Source of the DNA: Pisaster brevispinus
Taxonomy: Eukaryota > Echinodermata > Asteroidea > Forcipulatida > Asteriidae
Assembly: GCA_023634235.1 (NCBI GenBank)
Contig: JAMKCF010000171.1
Coordinates: 1-64,000, forward strand
Length of the DNA stretch: 64,000 nt
Reading direction: 5' to 3'
The notes beneath the pieces are model-generated. The model was not told the DNA's origin. It searched no databases and was given only the letters and a program-made list of their open reading frames with translations. The position numbers and the translations under genes are program-made. Shown here piece by piece: positions 12,111-23,689 of this stretch. The number at the start of each line of letters is the position of its first letter. The stretch's first letter is position 1.

Positions 12111-12424
12111 AGTTAAAATTTTAATTAGGTCCGAGGCCGATCCATTCTACGCACTCAAGTATGGTAACCTGCAAAAGAGGCATCGAGTCAAAAAGCAACC
12201 GGTCCTCTGTCATTCTTCTTTGATTTTTTGATATATCTAACTGTTTAGAGTTTAGCGTGACCGTGCAAAAACATGACTCATTTAAAATAGAATCGCATCA
12301 AAATATTTGCATATTAGAGAAGATTTATCTCATTTGTATTATGGGCGAGAGTGTTTCCTCACTCAACAGAATTGAAAGATATTTATCAGACTCAAAAGTT
12401 AACATTTGAACTTCAATTTGTATA

Positions 12425-12640
12425 TTACCGTAATCTTCGGCATATTAGCTGCCCGGTGTATAAGCCGCAATACCCAGAAATTGTCAAAACAACTGTCAGT
12501 TTCAGTGTATAAGCCGCCCAGCGTATAAGCCGCAGTGGCGACTGCTTACACAGAGGAGCCGTGCGTGTTTGCGGTCCTTTGTGGAGATGTACAGTGACTG
12601 GCGGGCGGTACATCAGTCATTGTACACAAAGTGCGAGTTG
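12425..12640. repeat. Repeat with three GTATAAGCCGC motifs
   Basis: GTGTATAAGCCGC occurs near 12457, 12505 and 12522 within a GC-richer block that continues to TGTACACAAAGTGCGAGTTG. It resembles the end of a DNA transposon, but no boundaries or transposase are visible. Confidence 0.4.
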
Positions 12641-12759
12641 CATTGCAATGAAGTCAAAATCTATTGAAGTTAACACCATCGATCGTTATTGAAATCGTTA
12701 ATAAGAATGATCTGCAGTCAAGTGGGCCTATTTCCTTTTTTTAAGTGATTGGCCGGCGC

Positions 12760-12910
12760 ATTACTCCCTGAACTGATGGTCCATCTGGAAACACGCGGGC
12801 CACTTCCTAGACCACCCGACGGGTCTTGGGAGGGTGGGCCGCCCTCCTTAAATTTCAGGCCGCCCTGCAAAAGAATTGGCCGCCCTGCCATAATAATTAA
12901 CCGCCCTGTC
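12760..12910. repeat. Short GGCCGCCCTG repeat block
   Basis: GGCCGCCCTG-like units recur at about 12836, 12858, 12880 and 12900, each followed by an A/T spacer. No coding signal. Confidence 0.4.
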
Positions 12911-13741
12911 AAAAATTGAAAAATCCTGGACGAACGCAACTTCGATCCCAGCTCGGAACACTGATACAAGTTTCCTTCAACACAGACTTTCTTCCGCCAG
13001 GCCTCACTCAAACGAGTAGCCGTGTTGGGAAGCTTGCTGACACGCAAAACCGCTGCATTGCGATCACCTTAAACCAATCGGCCGGCCGTGACACACACAC
13101 AGCCAGTTGACAGCCACGGTGTACAGTACATGAGTGGCATGCATCAATGGAGCCTAAATCGGCACCTGATTGGTCCGCTTTCGCGAAAGGTTATGTTGTA
13201 AAATATCCTACAGTTAAGATTCTACAATAAACACATAAAAAATCATATTTAGCTAACATTAGAAAGAAGACCAGCTGCAACCATTAAAAATGATGATAAA
13301 AAACACAGGAACAGGTGAGCCCCTTTAACTAAAAATACGCATATAACTGCAATCATGTGCACGAAACCACTTCCAAGACGAGTGGGAATGACATCATTCA
13401 TGCTATAATGTACACTTTGAGGAATGTAAAATAGAAACAGAAACATTAACTCAATGAAGATCAATCCCTCCACACACATTAAACCAGGAGCATAATTATG
13501 AGCAACTAAAACAAAGTAAATTATCAGAAGTTAAAACTATGGAATGAAATATATTTTGAGGAATTTTGGTAAACATGCGAGTGTAAACAAAAAAACTACC
13601 CAAAATATAATAAAATATAAATCAGGGGTGAGAGTCAATGCTGACAAAAAAAGTCTGAAACTGGGATCCAGATCTTAGGAGGTACATTGAAAGGGTGGCA
13701 TTTCCATCTTTTGGTAACACCTGGAGTTATAGATTCCAACA

Positions 13742-14682
13742 CCGCGTTTACACTAGATCCAGAAAGGTGGATTGAGATCCGGCAATATTTTAACGACCGC
13801 AGATCAAGATCCTGTGTCGCGTTTACACCAGCACTTGATCCGGCCCCGATCCCACTTTTGAGCCAGATGTATATTGGTCACGACGTCAGCGCTCCTCGCT
13901 AAGAGCTCAAGGGTTACATGGCAAAGATCAAAGGTCACAATTACAGCGCGCCACTTCTAGAAATATTATCAATGCGAAGGTAGAATGCAGAAAATACAGT
14001 ACAGCAAATGATACGGATAAGGACCATGCAGGTAGAAATATTTTGTAGATGGAAATTAACAAAATACACCAACAAGGCAAGCTCCGAACGTAACGCTGAT
14101 GTATAAGGACGCTGAAAACAACAAAACGTTTCACACACGCACAGTCCACACATTCTCAAAAATGCATCCTTGTGGAGCATTCTTTTGTTCTTTCCTTTGT
14201 CCCTGCACTTAACAGTTTCCCGTAGACTTTGTACACAAATTTCCTTGTGGAGCACCCCGGTCTTAAGAATTTCCATGTGGAGACCTTTTGTTTTCCCTTT
14301 TTGGTTTTGTCCTTGGTCTCCATAAGGTTCCGAATATGAGCCCATGTGCACACAGCACACACACACACAAATATAACCAGCGACGGATTACCCACCAAAG
14401 CACAAGCAAAAAGCGCGCCATTCGTAGCGAAACCGGAAATTACCACATCGAATTGCGGTGTCTGATCCCCTTTTGCGTTTACACTTGTATTTGGAATCCA
14501 CTTTGCCGGATCTGATCCACCAATTGCCAGATACAACCCTCCTCGAAAGGTGGATTAAAATTGCCAGATCTTGAACCGGGTCTGATCCTGCTTTTTTGCC
14601 TTTACACTAGCCGTTAATCCACACTGCCGGATCAGACCCGGGTCTGATCCACCTTTCTGGATCTAGTGTAAACGGGTCCATG
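13742..14682. mobile_element. TIR element of about 940 bp
   Basis: The left end CGTTTACACTAGATCCAGAA AGGTGGA is inverted at the right end (TCCACCTTTCTGGATCTAGT GTAAACG). Subterminal GATCCGG / CCGGATC motifs repeat on both sides (for example near 13775, 13845, 14505 and 14625). No transposase frame is visible, so it is a non-autonomous DNA transposon. Target duplication not resolved. Confidence 0.7.
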
Positions 14683-15002
14683 GAGCTTTTGGGAACAGTA
14701 GATCAAGAAGGCTGACTCGTTTTTATTTGGAGAAAAATACAGCATTTAGTTTAGCAGGCAGACTTAAGAAAGTCTGAAATCAGATAACAGGTTGAACTTT
14801 CTCATCTCTGATAAATAGGTCAGGGAAAGAAATGTCTCACAAAAATTCATTCAAAATTGACGAATTAAAATAAATGACGTTACCTTGAGTAGAGATTGTT
14901 TGCATTCCTTGAGCTTTCCAGCTTTGGGGTACACTCTAGCTAGGTACGTCAGTACGTGAAGTTATATACCACAAGGGAAACTGACTGAGTAAATAAACAA
15001 TT

Positions 15003-15125
15003 ATTTGGGGTTGAACAAAGAAAAATTGATTAGAGCTGGATTTTGAACCTGCCACCTCCAGATGAATGTGCTGGCGCTCTACCCTCGTCTACAAACTGAG
15101 CTACCTAGCCCCTAATGTTGTCGTT
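15003..15125 (-). mobile_element. SINE-A copy, diverged
   Basis: On the minus strand it has GCTCAGTTTGTAGA, the T-arm-like GGTTCAAAATCCAGCTCTAA and the TTTTTCTTTGTTCAACCCC tail. An insertion of about 8 bp lies in the D-arm region. Confidence 0.65.
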
Positions 15126-15390
15126 CTCTTAACACAATAATTATTACATCTTTCTTCCTTTGTCTGTTTTTCCCTTGTAAAGCCCGGTTCATACTTCTTG
15201 CCAATGCAAATGCGAAGCCAATTTTTAGTGACACAATAATCAGTACGCGCTTTTTTTCCAAATGTGACGTGGATAAAGCCAGCATTATTTTTTTTGCCAT
15301 GCACTAACTACATGTATCTCCGACCAGAGATGTTAATAAACGAGACAAGGTGAGGTTTTCTTACCATCTGAACAGAAGACCAGCTGCAAC

Positions 15391-15418
15391 CCCCACCCCC
15401 CCCCCCCCCCCCCCCCCG
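15391..15418. repeat. Poly-C tract
   Basis: About 28 bp of nearly pure C, prone to slippage. Confidence 0.9.
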
Positions 15419-15599
15419 AGGACAACCAGAGAAAAATTCTTGTGGCATAGAAGGAACCAACGTAAAACTCTACTCACCTATGGCCTTAGTCGGGAATCGA
15501 ACCTGGGCCATTTTTGAGAGGTGAGTGGTAAATCTCTGAAGGGAGTTGGGGGTTTATATATAAATTATCAGGTGCATCAACTAGCCAGTCCAGAATCCA

Positions 15600-15897
15600 T
15601 TGAAGTTGGAGTGACACACCCCTTTGGTGAGTGTTTTATTTCACTTTTGTCTTTTTCCTAGGCAGCCCATCTTTTGTCCTGTCTGTTGCTCCCTGGTTTG
15701 TTGTCCAGTTTCTTTTTCCTTTGTTTTTGTGGCCCCTTTTTGTGTTCTCTCTTTGCCTTGTTTTGGTTTTTTTTTATCGTTTGTTTTTTCAGTTGATTTC
15801 AATCCATGCCATATATTGGGATAGGGGAGGTTTTCATATTTTTAATATTTTGTATGTATTGTGATTTGCCTGAATAAAGTATTATTATTATTATTAT
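15600..15897 (+). mobile_element. Probable LINE-like 3' tail with (ATT)n
   Basis: T-rich sequence ending TTTGCCTGAATAAAGTATTA followed by an ATT microsatellite, the usual end of invertebrate non-LTR retrotransposons. The short hydrophobic frames here reflect the T-richness. Confidence 0.4.
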
Positions 15898-15912
15898 AAG
15901 TTGCCCACTCAC

Positions 15913-16054
15913 CTGAGAGAAGACGTCCTTAGATTCTCGGATGTAGTCCTTCATAGCAAAAATTGCACCAATTCCATTGGCTGCAAACAGGTTGCGGCCA
16001 TCGTTGCGTAATACTTGTTTGTACATGGCCAGGGCTCTGTCCTGGTGACGTTTA
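15913..16054 (-). pseudogene. CTR9: CTR9 exon: [17 protein letters not shown]...
   Basis: Reads [19 protein letters not shown] then [20 protein letters not shown] and RESKDVFSQ, ending at donor CAG|GTGAGT. The frame is open, but no convincing acceptor precedes the RHQ block; upstream is a CCCAGTTATACCC repeat. It is the last CTR9 exon found on this side. Confidence 0.8.
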
Positions 16055-16495
16055 ATGTCAGGATGATACCCAGTTATACCCAGTTGTTCCTGTTTTAAAC
16101 CCTGCCCCACAAATACTATTGCCATAAACACAAATAAAGCTTCCAGTTGTACCCACAAAATCCCTCAAATGCAATTATAAAAGATTATAGATTTGAAATC
16201 CCTGTCCATATGATACAACTCCTTAAAACACCCAATTATCACCCAAATGAACCCAAACACCGTCATGTAGTTGTAGCAATAATCCTCTCTGGTACTAAAA
16301 TCTGGTCCACCCTTTCCTACTGAAACCCATGACACACCCACTTACGCCCTTAACAATCTTTCTAACACCCAAAACATACCGACTTGACCACAACATTTCC
16401 AGAAACACCCATGCAATTCCCACTTACACCCATCATATTCCTACTAACACCAATAACATACCCACTTACACCCTTTATATCCAAACTCGTTGTAC

Positions 16496-16681
16496 CTTTT
16501 CCTTGTCTCTTGTGAGTTGATACAGTGTCTGTAGCCAAACATTACCCAGTGATAGCAGAGAGTAGGAATCATTCTGGGTGGCGGTCTGTTTGAGGATTCA
16601 TTCAAACTTCTTCTGCCCCGGTCCCCATTCTTGTTTAGCAAGATGGAGGTTACCGATGAGGGACCAAGCATCGGGATGATC
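16496..16681 (-). pseudogene. CTR9: CTR9 exon with an in-frame stop
   Basis: Starts DHPDAWSLIGNLHLAKQEWG and continues PGQKKFE-stop-ILKQ, then [20 protein letters not shown]. The stop is TGA where relatives have Arg (KFERILKQ), as expected from a CGA to TGA CpG transition. Acceptor TACCATAG and donor AAG|GTACAA are intact. Confidence 0.85.
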
Positions 16682-17567
16682 CTATGGTACAAACACCAAG
16701 AGGGAAAAATGCAGAAATAAACAAACTGTAAGTCAAGATAACTCGAGGCTGAACCCCGGATAACCCAGGTAATCCTACAAAAAACCTCAAGGCTTTTTAT
16801 AGAGCCCGAAAAAAAGGGCCTGTAAAAATGAGAGTCTATAAAATGAACCAGACTTCAAGATAAATTTGTTCATTGGCAGAGGAGAGTACAAAATAGTTTT
16901 CCCAAAGCAAAATAATCAAACCAGCCTAGAATCTAGGTGGGCTAGACTTGGAAATCATCATTTTACCAGAAGGAAGTGTAAAAAAATGAAGGCATTTTGA
17001 GGTACGGTGGACAGGGTTCTCCCCAGATTTGTTCAAAGCTGTGGGGCATTCTTGACCAAAATTTGGAGATGTTTGGCCAAAGCACGCTAAATTGAAACAA
17101 CATCTGCGGATTGTTTTCTACTTTCAAAGCTCTACTGTTTTAAAACCTCTAAAGTGCAATCTGGAGCATTCTTCATGCTTTTTTTCTCGATATTTTGGGG
17201 GGGGGGATTAAGGGGGAAAAATATAATAATAATCTTCTTTCTTTTTTTTTTGCTTATCTGCCGAAATTTTGGCATATTGGCACGAATCCAAGTGTATAGG
17301 CCCGATACGCTAGCTCGACATGGTGAGAACCCTTGTGGACGCGCTACTAGGGCACTACTTGGTTTCGATAAGTTTGTCTGTGCCCACCCATACTAAACAG
17401 TGCACTCCTACAGTGTCTACAATAGCTCAAAAAGGCTATGAGTGGGGGAACAAAAGAGTGCCCTCGGTGTTCAAGTTCTTAGCAGCGTTTTTGGTCGCTT
17501 TAGGGAGATTTGCATAACCAAGAGTATTGGCGAAACACAAGGAATATGAATAATTGGTGTACAATAC

Positions 17568-17665
17568 CTGGTTGATTTGCAGAGCTTCTTTGAACCAATC
17601 AGATGCCTCCTAGTATGCCTAGATCTGTCCCGGATCCCGAGCCACGCAGCCCAGACGCAAGTGGC
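17568..17665 (-). pseudogene. CTR9: CTR9 exon with two stops
   Basis: HLRLGCVARDPGQI and EASDWFKEALQINQ flank a spoiled stretch with TAG twice, where other CTR9 proteins read GNFY. Acceptor TTTTTAG and donor CAG|GTATTG are kept. Confidence 0.8.
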
Positions 17666-17699
17666 CTAAAAAGAAAATATTCATCTGTTCGATCATAAT

Positions 17700-18350
17700 C
17701 AATTTCTAATTAGCAATAATCAATGAACAAGTGAGACTTGCAGTTATGTTCATTGCTTAGGTTGTGTGGCAAGTCAATAGTAATCAATAGTTGATTTTCA
17801 ATACTCAATAGTCAATAACCAAATGATCAAGTGAGAGCTGCTAAGTTAATGTGATCTAAATCAATGTGTAACTACTCAACAACCTATAATCAATACATAA
17901 CCACGCAATAATTGAAAATAAATAGAGGCATAAGACTTGATGCTTGGAAAAAAGCAGGGCAATTTTGAGTAGTACAAGGGCTGACCTACATACAGTACAT
18001 GTTTAGGCTTGTAGAATTTTGTTCAGGCTACTTAATAATAGTTTTGCTGATTTTTCTGGGGGCAAAACAACTGGAAATCAGATTAAAGTAGGAAGAACAT
18101 CACCTGTAATTAGCAATAGTCAATAACAAATGATTAAGCAATTATTAACATTCCATGAGCTGACTATTGGAATAGTCCTTTTCAATTCATTCCGTAATCA
18201 ATAATAAAGTAATCAAGTTCGAGCTGCAATGTTAAAGTAATCAATACTCAATCTGTGACAACTCAATAGTGTATAATCAATCTATAACCACCTAATAATC
18301 AATAATTAATAATAAACAAAAGTCAATAATCAATCAACAATCGTTAACCT
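17700..18350. repeat. Degenerate AATCAATA-rich tract
   Basis: Many imperfect copies of AATCAATA / CAATAGTCAATAACC in an AT-rich intron of the CTR9 copy. No fixed period. Confidence 0.55.
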
Positions 18351-18516
18351 TCTATAAGCTGACTCAGGAATAGTATTTTAAATCCACCCACCTGTTTCAT
18401 CTCCCCACCAAAAAAAAGAGGAAGTAATTTACAACTTTTTGTTTCTAATCGTGTCCCTTTACAGTATTTCCGCACCCCCCACCCCCCGGCACCAAGACCA
18501 ACTCACAATCAACGTA

Positions 18517-18690
18517 GTTAGGATGCTCTCTCAGGACGTCTTTATAGAATTTCTCAGCCTTGTCGAATTTAAACATGCTCTCAAAGAGACCAAGCGAGGT
18601 TGTAAGACATCAAGACTGAGATGGCGCCGTAGTACGTATCATCATGCTCCGCCTCAAAATGGCACGCTTGAGAGAGGCTTCGTAGTAGCA
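18517..18690 (-). pseudogene. CTR9: CTR9 exon with two frameshifts
   Basis: Three frames carry successive CTR9 blocks: CYYEASLKRA, then [20 protein letters not shown], then [20 protein letters not shown]. Acceptor CTCCTGTAG and donor GTGAGT are intact. Confidence 0.85.
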
Positions 18691-19332
18691 CTACAGGAGA
18701 ACAAGAATCAGATTTGAAAAAGGACAGATTGACAACATCTTTGTGTTTCGAAAGAAAGGAAGTCCTTAGATGAAATACGCCCACAAGAAAAAAACATGAA
18801 ATGGGTTGAAACTTTTGAAGGTTGGTTCGCTCCAAGTTTTACAATTTTTCAATATTAATGTAAAGGGCAGTCAGGATGGGCTCAGTGGTTTCTTCCCTGT
18901 CTTTCACCTCTGTGGATCCCAATTTCATTCCCGGACCAAAGCCTTGCATGTGGATTGGGTATTCAGTCCCTGCCCGACAACGTGGGTTTTCATCCCACTT
19001 CTACAACTGAAACTTCTTGATTGTCTTCTTCACAAAAGTTGGTGTGATGTTTCCATTAGGATGCGTTGCAGACTATATAATTCAGAGTCAGATTCAGGAT
19101 GTATATCAAGGAATTTAATACAAAAATTCCAAGCCAAATAGACCTTTGTCAAAATGCGGCCATCTTGATGTGTCTCCCATTCATATCAAGAACACCAAAC
19201 CAAGGCTGGAAGGAGAAATAGTCTGGTTCCTTTACGCACGATGCATAGCACATTCCATTAATGTTATTGGATACAGGGAACATGACCAAGATGGCAGCAG
19301 CATGATGAAGATCTACCGCTTTTTCTTCCTAC

Positions 19333-19461
19333 CTTTGCCTCTGGCTGGTTGCCAAGACGAAAATGCAAAGCTCCAACGTTGTTCAGAATTTCTGGTAGGG
19401 CATCTGCCTGGACCTTTTGTTTAAGAATACAAGTTGCTGTGCCATAAGCAGTCAGGACTCC
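19333..19461 (-). pseudogene. CTR9: CTR9 exon, reading frame intact
   Basis: 43 codons including [20 protein letters not shown] and [20 protein letters not shown], collinear with CTR9 TPR repeats. Borders are TTTTAG and AAG|GTAGGA. Undamaged within an otherwise damaged copy. Confidence 0.85.
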
Positions 19462-19692
19462 CTAAAACATGTTACAAAAGAAAACAAAAACAGGCCAATA
19501 TTTGTGAATAGTCATTACAGATCTGTTGGAATGATTCTGAAGAAAAAGAACTGTTACGGGAGCATCTCAAAAGTCGGGTATGTTTTTGGCTTTGAAGAAT
19601 GTTTCCGTTGGCACAGAGCCCGAAATCCATTAGATCCCCAGAACATTATGATTAACCGGATCATTGAATGTTCCAGCAGCTCAACAGACCAA

Positions 19693-19855
19693 GGCCCAAT
19701 TTCATATAACCTGTAATCACAAAAACTTGCTCAGCAGAAACAGGTTACGAACCAACATTCCATTAAGTTTATATTGTTGCCACTGGTACCCTGCTCATCT
19801 CTTACTAAGTAAAGAAATTTGCTAAGCAGAATTTTCTGCTTAACGGCTTTATGAA
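19693..19855. mobile_element. GGGCCCAATTTCAT-type MITE, copy
   Basis: Left end GGCCCAATTTCATATAACCT; internal GCTAAGCAGAATTTTCTGCTTA; right end decayed (GCTTTATGAAG). Intron of the CTR9 copy. Confidence 0.6.
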
Positions 19856-20214
19856 GAATGAGCACGTGATGGAATGCGTATCCAATCTCATTAGAGACTG
19901 TACATAGAATTATGAGCTCTCACAGAGTTACTGCACGTGCACGCACTCCCTCCACATAGTATCTATGCAGGCGAAGCTTGAACTTTGGGGGAAAAATCCA
20001 CACGACCACGTACACGTCTTGTGGCTCAACATTTTTACTGAACCAGAATGTTTTGTTACAAGACCAGAATCAAAATAAGAAAAACCTTCCTGACCCAGTT
20101 TTACTGTGCATTTAAGTTAACTGCATTTATTTGAACTTAAGCGCTATTGACATGTAAGAGAGGATTGATTTTTATTTGTCTTCATGGGTATTAAGTATAG
20201 TTCATGATGTCAGT

Positions 20215-20430
20215 ACTCAGTAGAATTGAAAGGTATTTTATCAGACTCAAAGTCAACATTTGAACATATTACTTTTTGGGTCAAGATGTTACATAGTGAG
20301 GTATTATTCTTCAATAATATTAAATAAAAAAACACAAGACCGCATGACTTGTCGAGCCAAAAGTTTACTGGCCCGACACCAAAACTACTGGCCTTGGGTC
20401 TGTTGTCCAGTGTAAAATTCGAGCCCTAGC
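20215..20430 (-). mobile_element. CAGGGCTCGAATTT-type MITE, minus-strand partial copy
   Basis: Contains TGACTTGTCGAGCCAAAAGT, TTACTGGCCCGACACC and ends AAAATTCGAGCCCT, the inverted terminal repeat of the element at 27485-27829. Confidence 0.6.
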
Positions 20431-20544
20431 AGGGTGCATGTGCTCGCAAAGTAACTGGGTGAGAGATCACAATTCCATGTACAGCCACAGGACTGCTTCG
20501 ATCGAGACGACAAAAACAACTTTTAAAAATGTGAAAGAACATAC

Positions 20545-20751
20545 CGGTACTTCGGTGAGTTCCAAGATCTGAGCCAACTCAATCCATGCCTCGACATCTT
20601 CCGGGAACTGATCGACGACCTTCTGGAGGTGACCCTTGGCAGTCTCCCTCTTGGTCTCATCACTGGATGTCACATAGAGAGACCCAAGAATCTTCATGGT
20701 CTCATAGTTACCTGGTTGGGCTTTCAGTACCTTCTCGAAGCACTGGGCAGC
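20545..20751 (-). pseudogene. CTR9: CTR9 exon, reading frame intact
   Basis: 69 codons: [60 protein letters not shown] and QILE. This is one of the best conserved TPR segments of CTR9. Borders are AACCAG and CCG|GTATGT. Confidence 0.9.
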
Positions 20752-20924
20752 CTGGTTTGAAACAAGAGGAGTGCATTTGGTTTTGGTCAACATATAGTGC
20801 TGATTTACAGGCAAAAATCAAGAAAGAAACAATAAAAGTCACCAGTGAAACTTTCAGCTGAATAATGTCAACTTTTTGAGAAAATGAAAAAAAAAAAAAA
20901 AAAATTTCAACAATAAACTTGTTG

Positions 20925-20990
20925 AGGCTTTGCATGGTGAGGTTATAAATGTATATTCGGTTTGCGGTAACACCACGTGTATATGTGAGC
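20925..20990. mobile_element. Fold-back element tip
   Basis: GAGGCTTTGCATGGTGAGGT, then TGTATATTCGGTTTGCGGTA ACACC matches the outer arm of the fold-back elements at 32132-33208 and 44919-45689. The rest of this copy appears displaced to 22320-22620. Confidence 0.6.
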
Positions 20991-21017
20991 TGGGTGCGCT
21001 CTGTTCTGTACTTTATT

Positions 21018-22133
21018 CTGGCTGGAAAGGAGAGGGAATGGAGAAACAGCTGTTGGAGTTGGTGGGATATAACAGCACTTTGATTAATTAAAGAAACAAA
21101 CAACTAACCAAATACATTCACAGCTATTACTGTAAAAATGTGTCCATCCATAATCACATTACACTAAACCATAAAGGTTCAAGAAGTTGAAGGGTTTAAA
21201 AAGTAAACACTTAATTGTTGATCTCACTTCAATTCAGAATAAAAGATAGATAAATTAAAACAAAAGATACAAAAAAATGAAAAGCAAACTTATCCCCAAA
21301 TGAACAATCTCTATAAAAAAAATAATGAGAAACTTTACTATTGTAAAGAAACACTTGGTAATTTAACACTGCAGCTAATCGGTTTACTGTTAGACCCAAA
21401 AATAAACCTCTCTTATAATAAATAAGAATGAGCAGTTCTCGCCCTCTCTCTGGTCACTTTATCTACACTAGACTAAAATAAAGAAAGACATAAGACAAGC
21501 AAAGAAAAACTTAACAGAGATAAAAACCACTAAAATAAACAACAGGCCAGAGCCAGGCCTTCTGCATTTTAAATCAGGCCCCCAGGGCATAGAGTTATTA
21601 CCCTACTGTGGTCACTACTAATCCTATGGCCACCTAGGGCTGGGGCTACCCTGCCATGCATCTCATACACTACATAACCTATAGTATACAATAAAATGGG
21701 GGCACAGGCTAAAACATGAAACCAATATCTACATGTAGGTACTCCTAGAATACTCAAAGTTAAATAAAAGTCTGTACAGTAAAGTAAAAATTAATGGATC
21801 CTATAACTCGAAAGGAAAAGCTAGAACAAAAGACAATCCTAAGAATACACTCCTGTTTGAAGAGAACTTATACGCATATAATTTCACTCCTGACCAAAAG
21901 GCTGTTAAATCGTATAATGAACAATTTATAAAAACTGTAAACACTTCAAAGTTAGTGTATGCCAATTCTTCAATTTAAAGTTGATCAAAAAATATGTCCA
22001 CTCTATCTATACACTATCTTCTTCTATTAAATGTTGAACACTAGATAAAAAAAAATACAAAGTAACTTTTCCTACCTGGAAAGGAGAGGGGATGGAGAAA
22101 CAGCTGTTGGAGTAGGTGGGATATACAGCACAG
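21018..22133. repeat. Pair of 58-bp direct repeats 1.06 kb apart
   Basis: CTGGAAAGGAGAGGG..TGGAGAAACAGCTGTTGGAG..GGTGGGATATA occurs at 21018-21075 and 22075-22133. The AT-rich 1 kb between has no recognisable gene. It lies between a fold-back tip and a fold-back arm, so a nested insertion or duplication is likely. Confidence 0.7.
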
Positions 22134-22319
22134 AAGCCAGCATGCTAGGCCCCACCAACCCCACCACTGGATCAACCAGTTCAGAGGTCAACACAGACAG
22201 TCCACTTTCCAGCAGGGGTTACCAAAACAATAGAGTTTGTAATGAGTGAATAAGACCTATGGATTAAATGGGGTTAACATACAACAACAACATTTCATAA
22301 ATGAGGGGGCCTCATTTAC

Positions 22320-22620
22320 ATATATCTACTAGCTATGTAGATTTGTTCTTAAAGAACTAGGTCTTGCTTTTTATTCTACTGCCGGAAAAATTGAGAGACT
22401 ACTTCGGGAGATTACTTAGTTCTGAAAAGAACTGTCCAGCTTATTAGCTACTACCTGGGCGGAGGGTAGGAAATCGGCCAGGACTACAACTTTAGCTTAA
22501 TAGTGGATCAGATCGAGGGGACTTCTCGTTATTAACCTCACTGCCACGGAGTGAGTTCTTAATTGGTTAATTGGTCTCAACGTTTCGACTAGCTTGCTCT
22601 AGTCATCGTCAGGAGACAAA
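22320..22620. mobile_element. Fold-back element arm, single
   Basis: TACTAGCTATGTAGATTTGT, AGAACTGTCCAGCTTATTAG, CACTGCCACGGAGTGAGTTC and CAACGTTTCGACTAGCTTGC follow in the order of one arm of 44919-45689. No inverted partner follows. Confidence 0.75.
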
Positions 22621-22649
22621 AATGACAAATCCAGTTTTACAGGAGTCCA

Positions 22650-22835
22650 GTGTTGAAGGTCTCAAGACCTGCAGGTCTGTTCTCGAGACCATCTTGAGAC
22701 CTTTTTGTGGTCTCAGTCTTGGTCTGCAAAAGTCTCGGTCTGGGAAGGGCTGGTCTCAGTTCCGGGTCTCAGATGTTCAGATTTCGGTCACTGGTCTCGA
22801 TCTCAGACTTCCAGGTCTGGACTACAACACTGCAG
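22650..22835. repeat. GGTCTCG-rich dispersed repeat
   Basis: Repeated (T)GGTCTC(A/G)G motifs on both strands, ending GGTCTGGACTACAACACTG. It looks like the end of a DNA transposon copy; boundaries are unclear. Confidence 0.4.
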
Positions 22836-22885
22836 GAGTCCTTACAGTAATACATTACAGAGATTTACAATCATTCTCTTGACTC

Positions 22886-23025
22886 ACGTTCGCATACTCT
22901 CACATTCCCCCCGATGGATGTACATCTGCCCCAAACCAAAGTGCGGCAAAACGATTAGCTGTGGATGCAAACTTGGTGGCTTGCATGGTAGTAGTACTGG
23001 AAAGCTTGGTCGTGGTCACTGTAGA
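22886..23025 (-). pseudogene. CTR9: CTR9 exon with frameshifts and a stop
   Basis: DHDQAFQYYYHA, then TKFASTAN in a second frame, then VLPHFGLGQMYIHRG in a third. All three blocks are collinear with CTR9 (DYDQAFQYYYQATQFAS...VLPFFGLGQMYIYRG). Borders approximate. Confidence 0.8.
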
Positions 23026-23076
23026 GAGGAAAGCAGAAGGTTATTGTCCACATAAATCCGTCAGAATTCAGCAGCC

Positions 23077-23550
23077 GCATCCTGGCCGAGCAGTCAACCA
23101 CACCAGACACAAGCTCTGGTGTTTCTGATCTGGGCCCAATTTCATAGAGCTGCTTAAGCACAAAAACCAGCTAAGCACAACAAAATGATACTTACCAGAA
23201 TAAGATTACCAGCCAAACTACCATGACTGGTATCCTGCTCATTTCTGCTAAGCAGAAAAATGTTAAGCAATATTTTCTGCTTAAGCAGCTCTATGAAATT
23301 GGGCCCAGAGTTTGATTTGAGTCTCGGTCTTGATATTTGCGTCCTTACCTGCTTACATTCCTTAAGCAAGACACTTGAGCATTATCACTTCATGTTTTGG
23401 ACGGGATGTAAAAAAGTGTTTTGTGTAATGAGTGTAGAAGAACCTAGTACACTTAATTGTAAAGAGAGGGGGTTTTCCCTAGTATTTGGGTTTGATTTGG
23501 CACTTAATCCAAACAATACGCTGGCTTGTACATGGGGAGAACCATGAGTG
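23077..23550 (+). mobile_element. SINE-B copy split by a MITE
   Basis: The left part (TGGCCGAGCAG... CAAGCTCTGGTGTTTCTGAT) and the right part (TTTGAGTCTCGGTCTTGATA, AAGCAAGACACTTGAGCATT, TGTAATGAGTGTAGAAGAAC) together form the SINE seen whole at 31078-31487. The break holds a MITE at 23132-23307. Confidence 0.8.
23132..23307. mobile_element. GGGCCCAATTTCAT-type MITE, best-preserved copy
   Basis: Ends GGGCCCAATTTCATAGAGCT GCTTAAGCA and its near-perfect inverse, giving inverted repeats of about 29 bp on a 176-bp element. Inserted in a SINE-B copy and therefore younger than it. Confidence 0.9.
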
Positions 23551-23566
23551 GGGTGGGAATCCTTAC

Positions 23567-23674
23567 CTGTACATGGAAGGCTCTTGTGAGTTGGTAGCAG
23601 CTTTCCGCCTGCGTTGCTTCATTGTCTGTACCGTGGAATGCATGCAGAGCAAGATGTTGCACCTTCGTATAATC
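23567..23674 (-). pseudogene. CTR9: CTR9 exon, reading frame intact
   Basis: 36 codons: [20 protein letters not shown] and [16 protein letters not shown], between acceptor CTAG and donor CAG|GTAAGG. Confidence 0.85.
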
Positions 23675-23689
23675 CTAGATAATTACAAA

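Noticed and set aside
13941..14536. 141- and 126-codon minus-strand frames
   Set aside because: Both fall inside the TIR element at 13742-14682, overlap each other in different frames and match no family.
15624..15864. Hydrophobic frames resembling membrane proteins
   Set aside because: T-rich DNA gives Phe/Leu/Val-rich translations; no conserved motif, and a retrotransposon-like tail follows.
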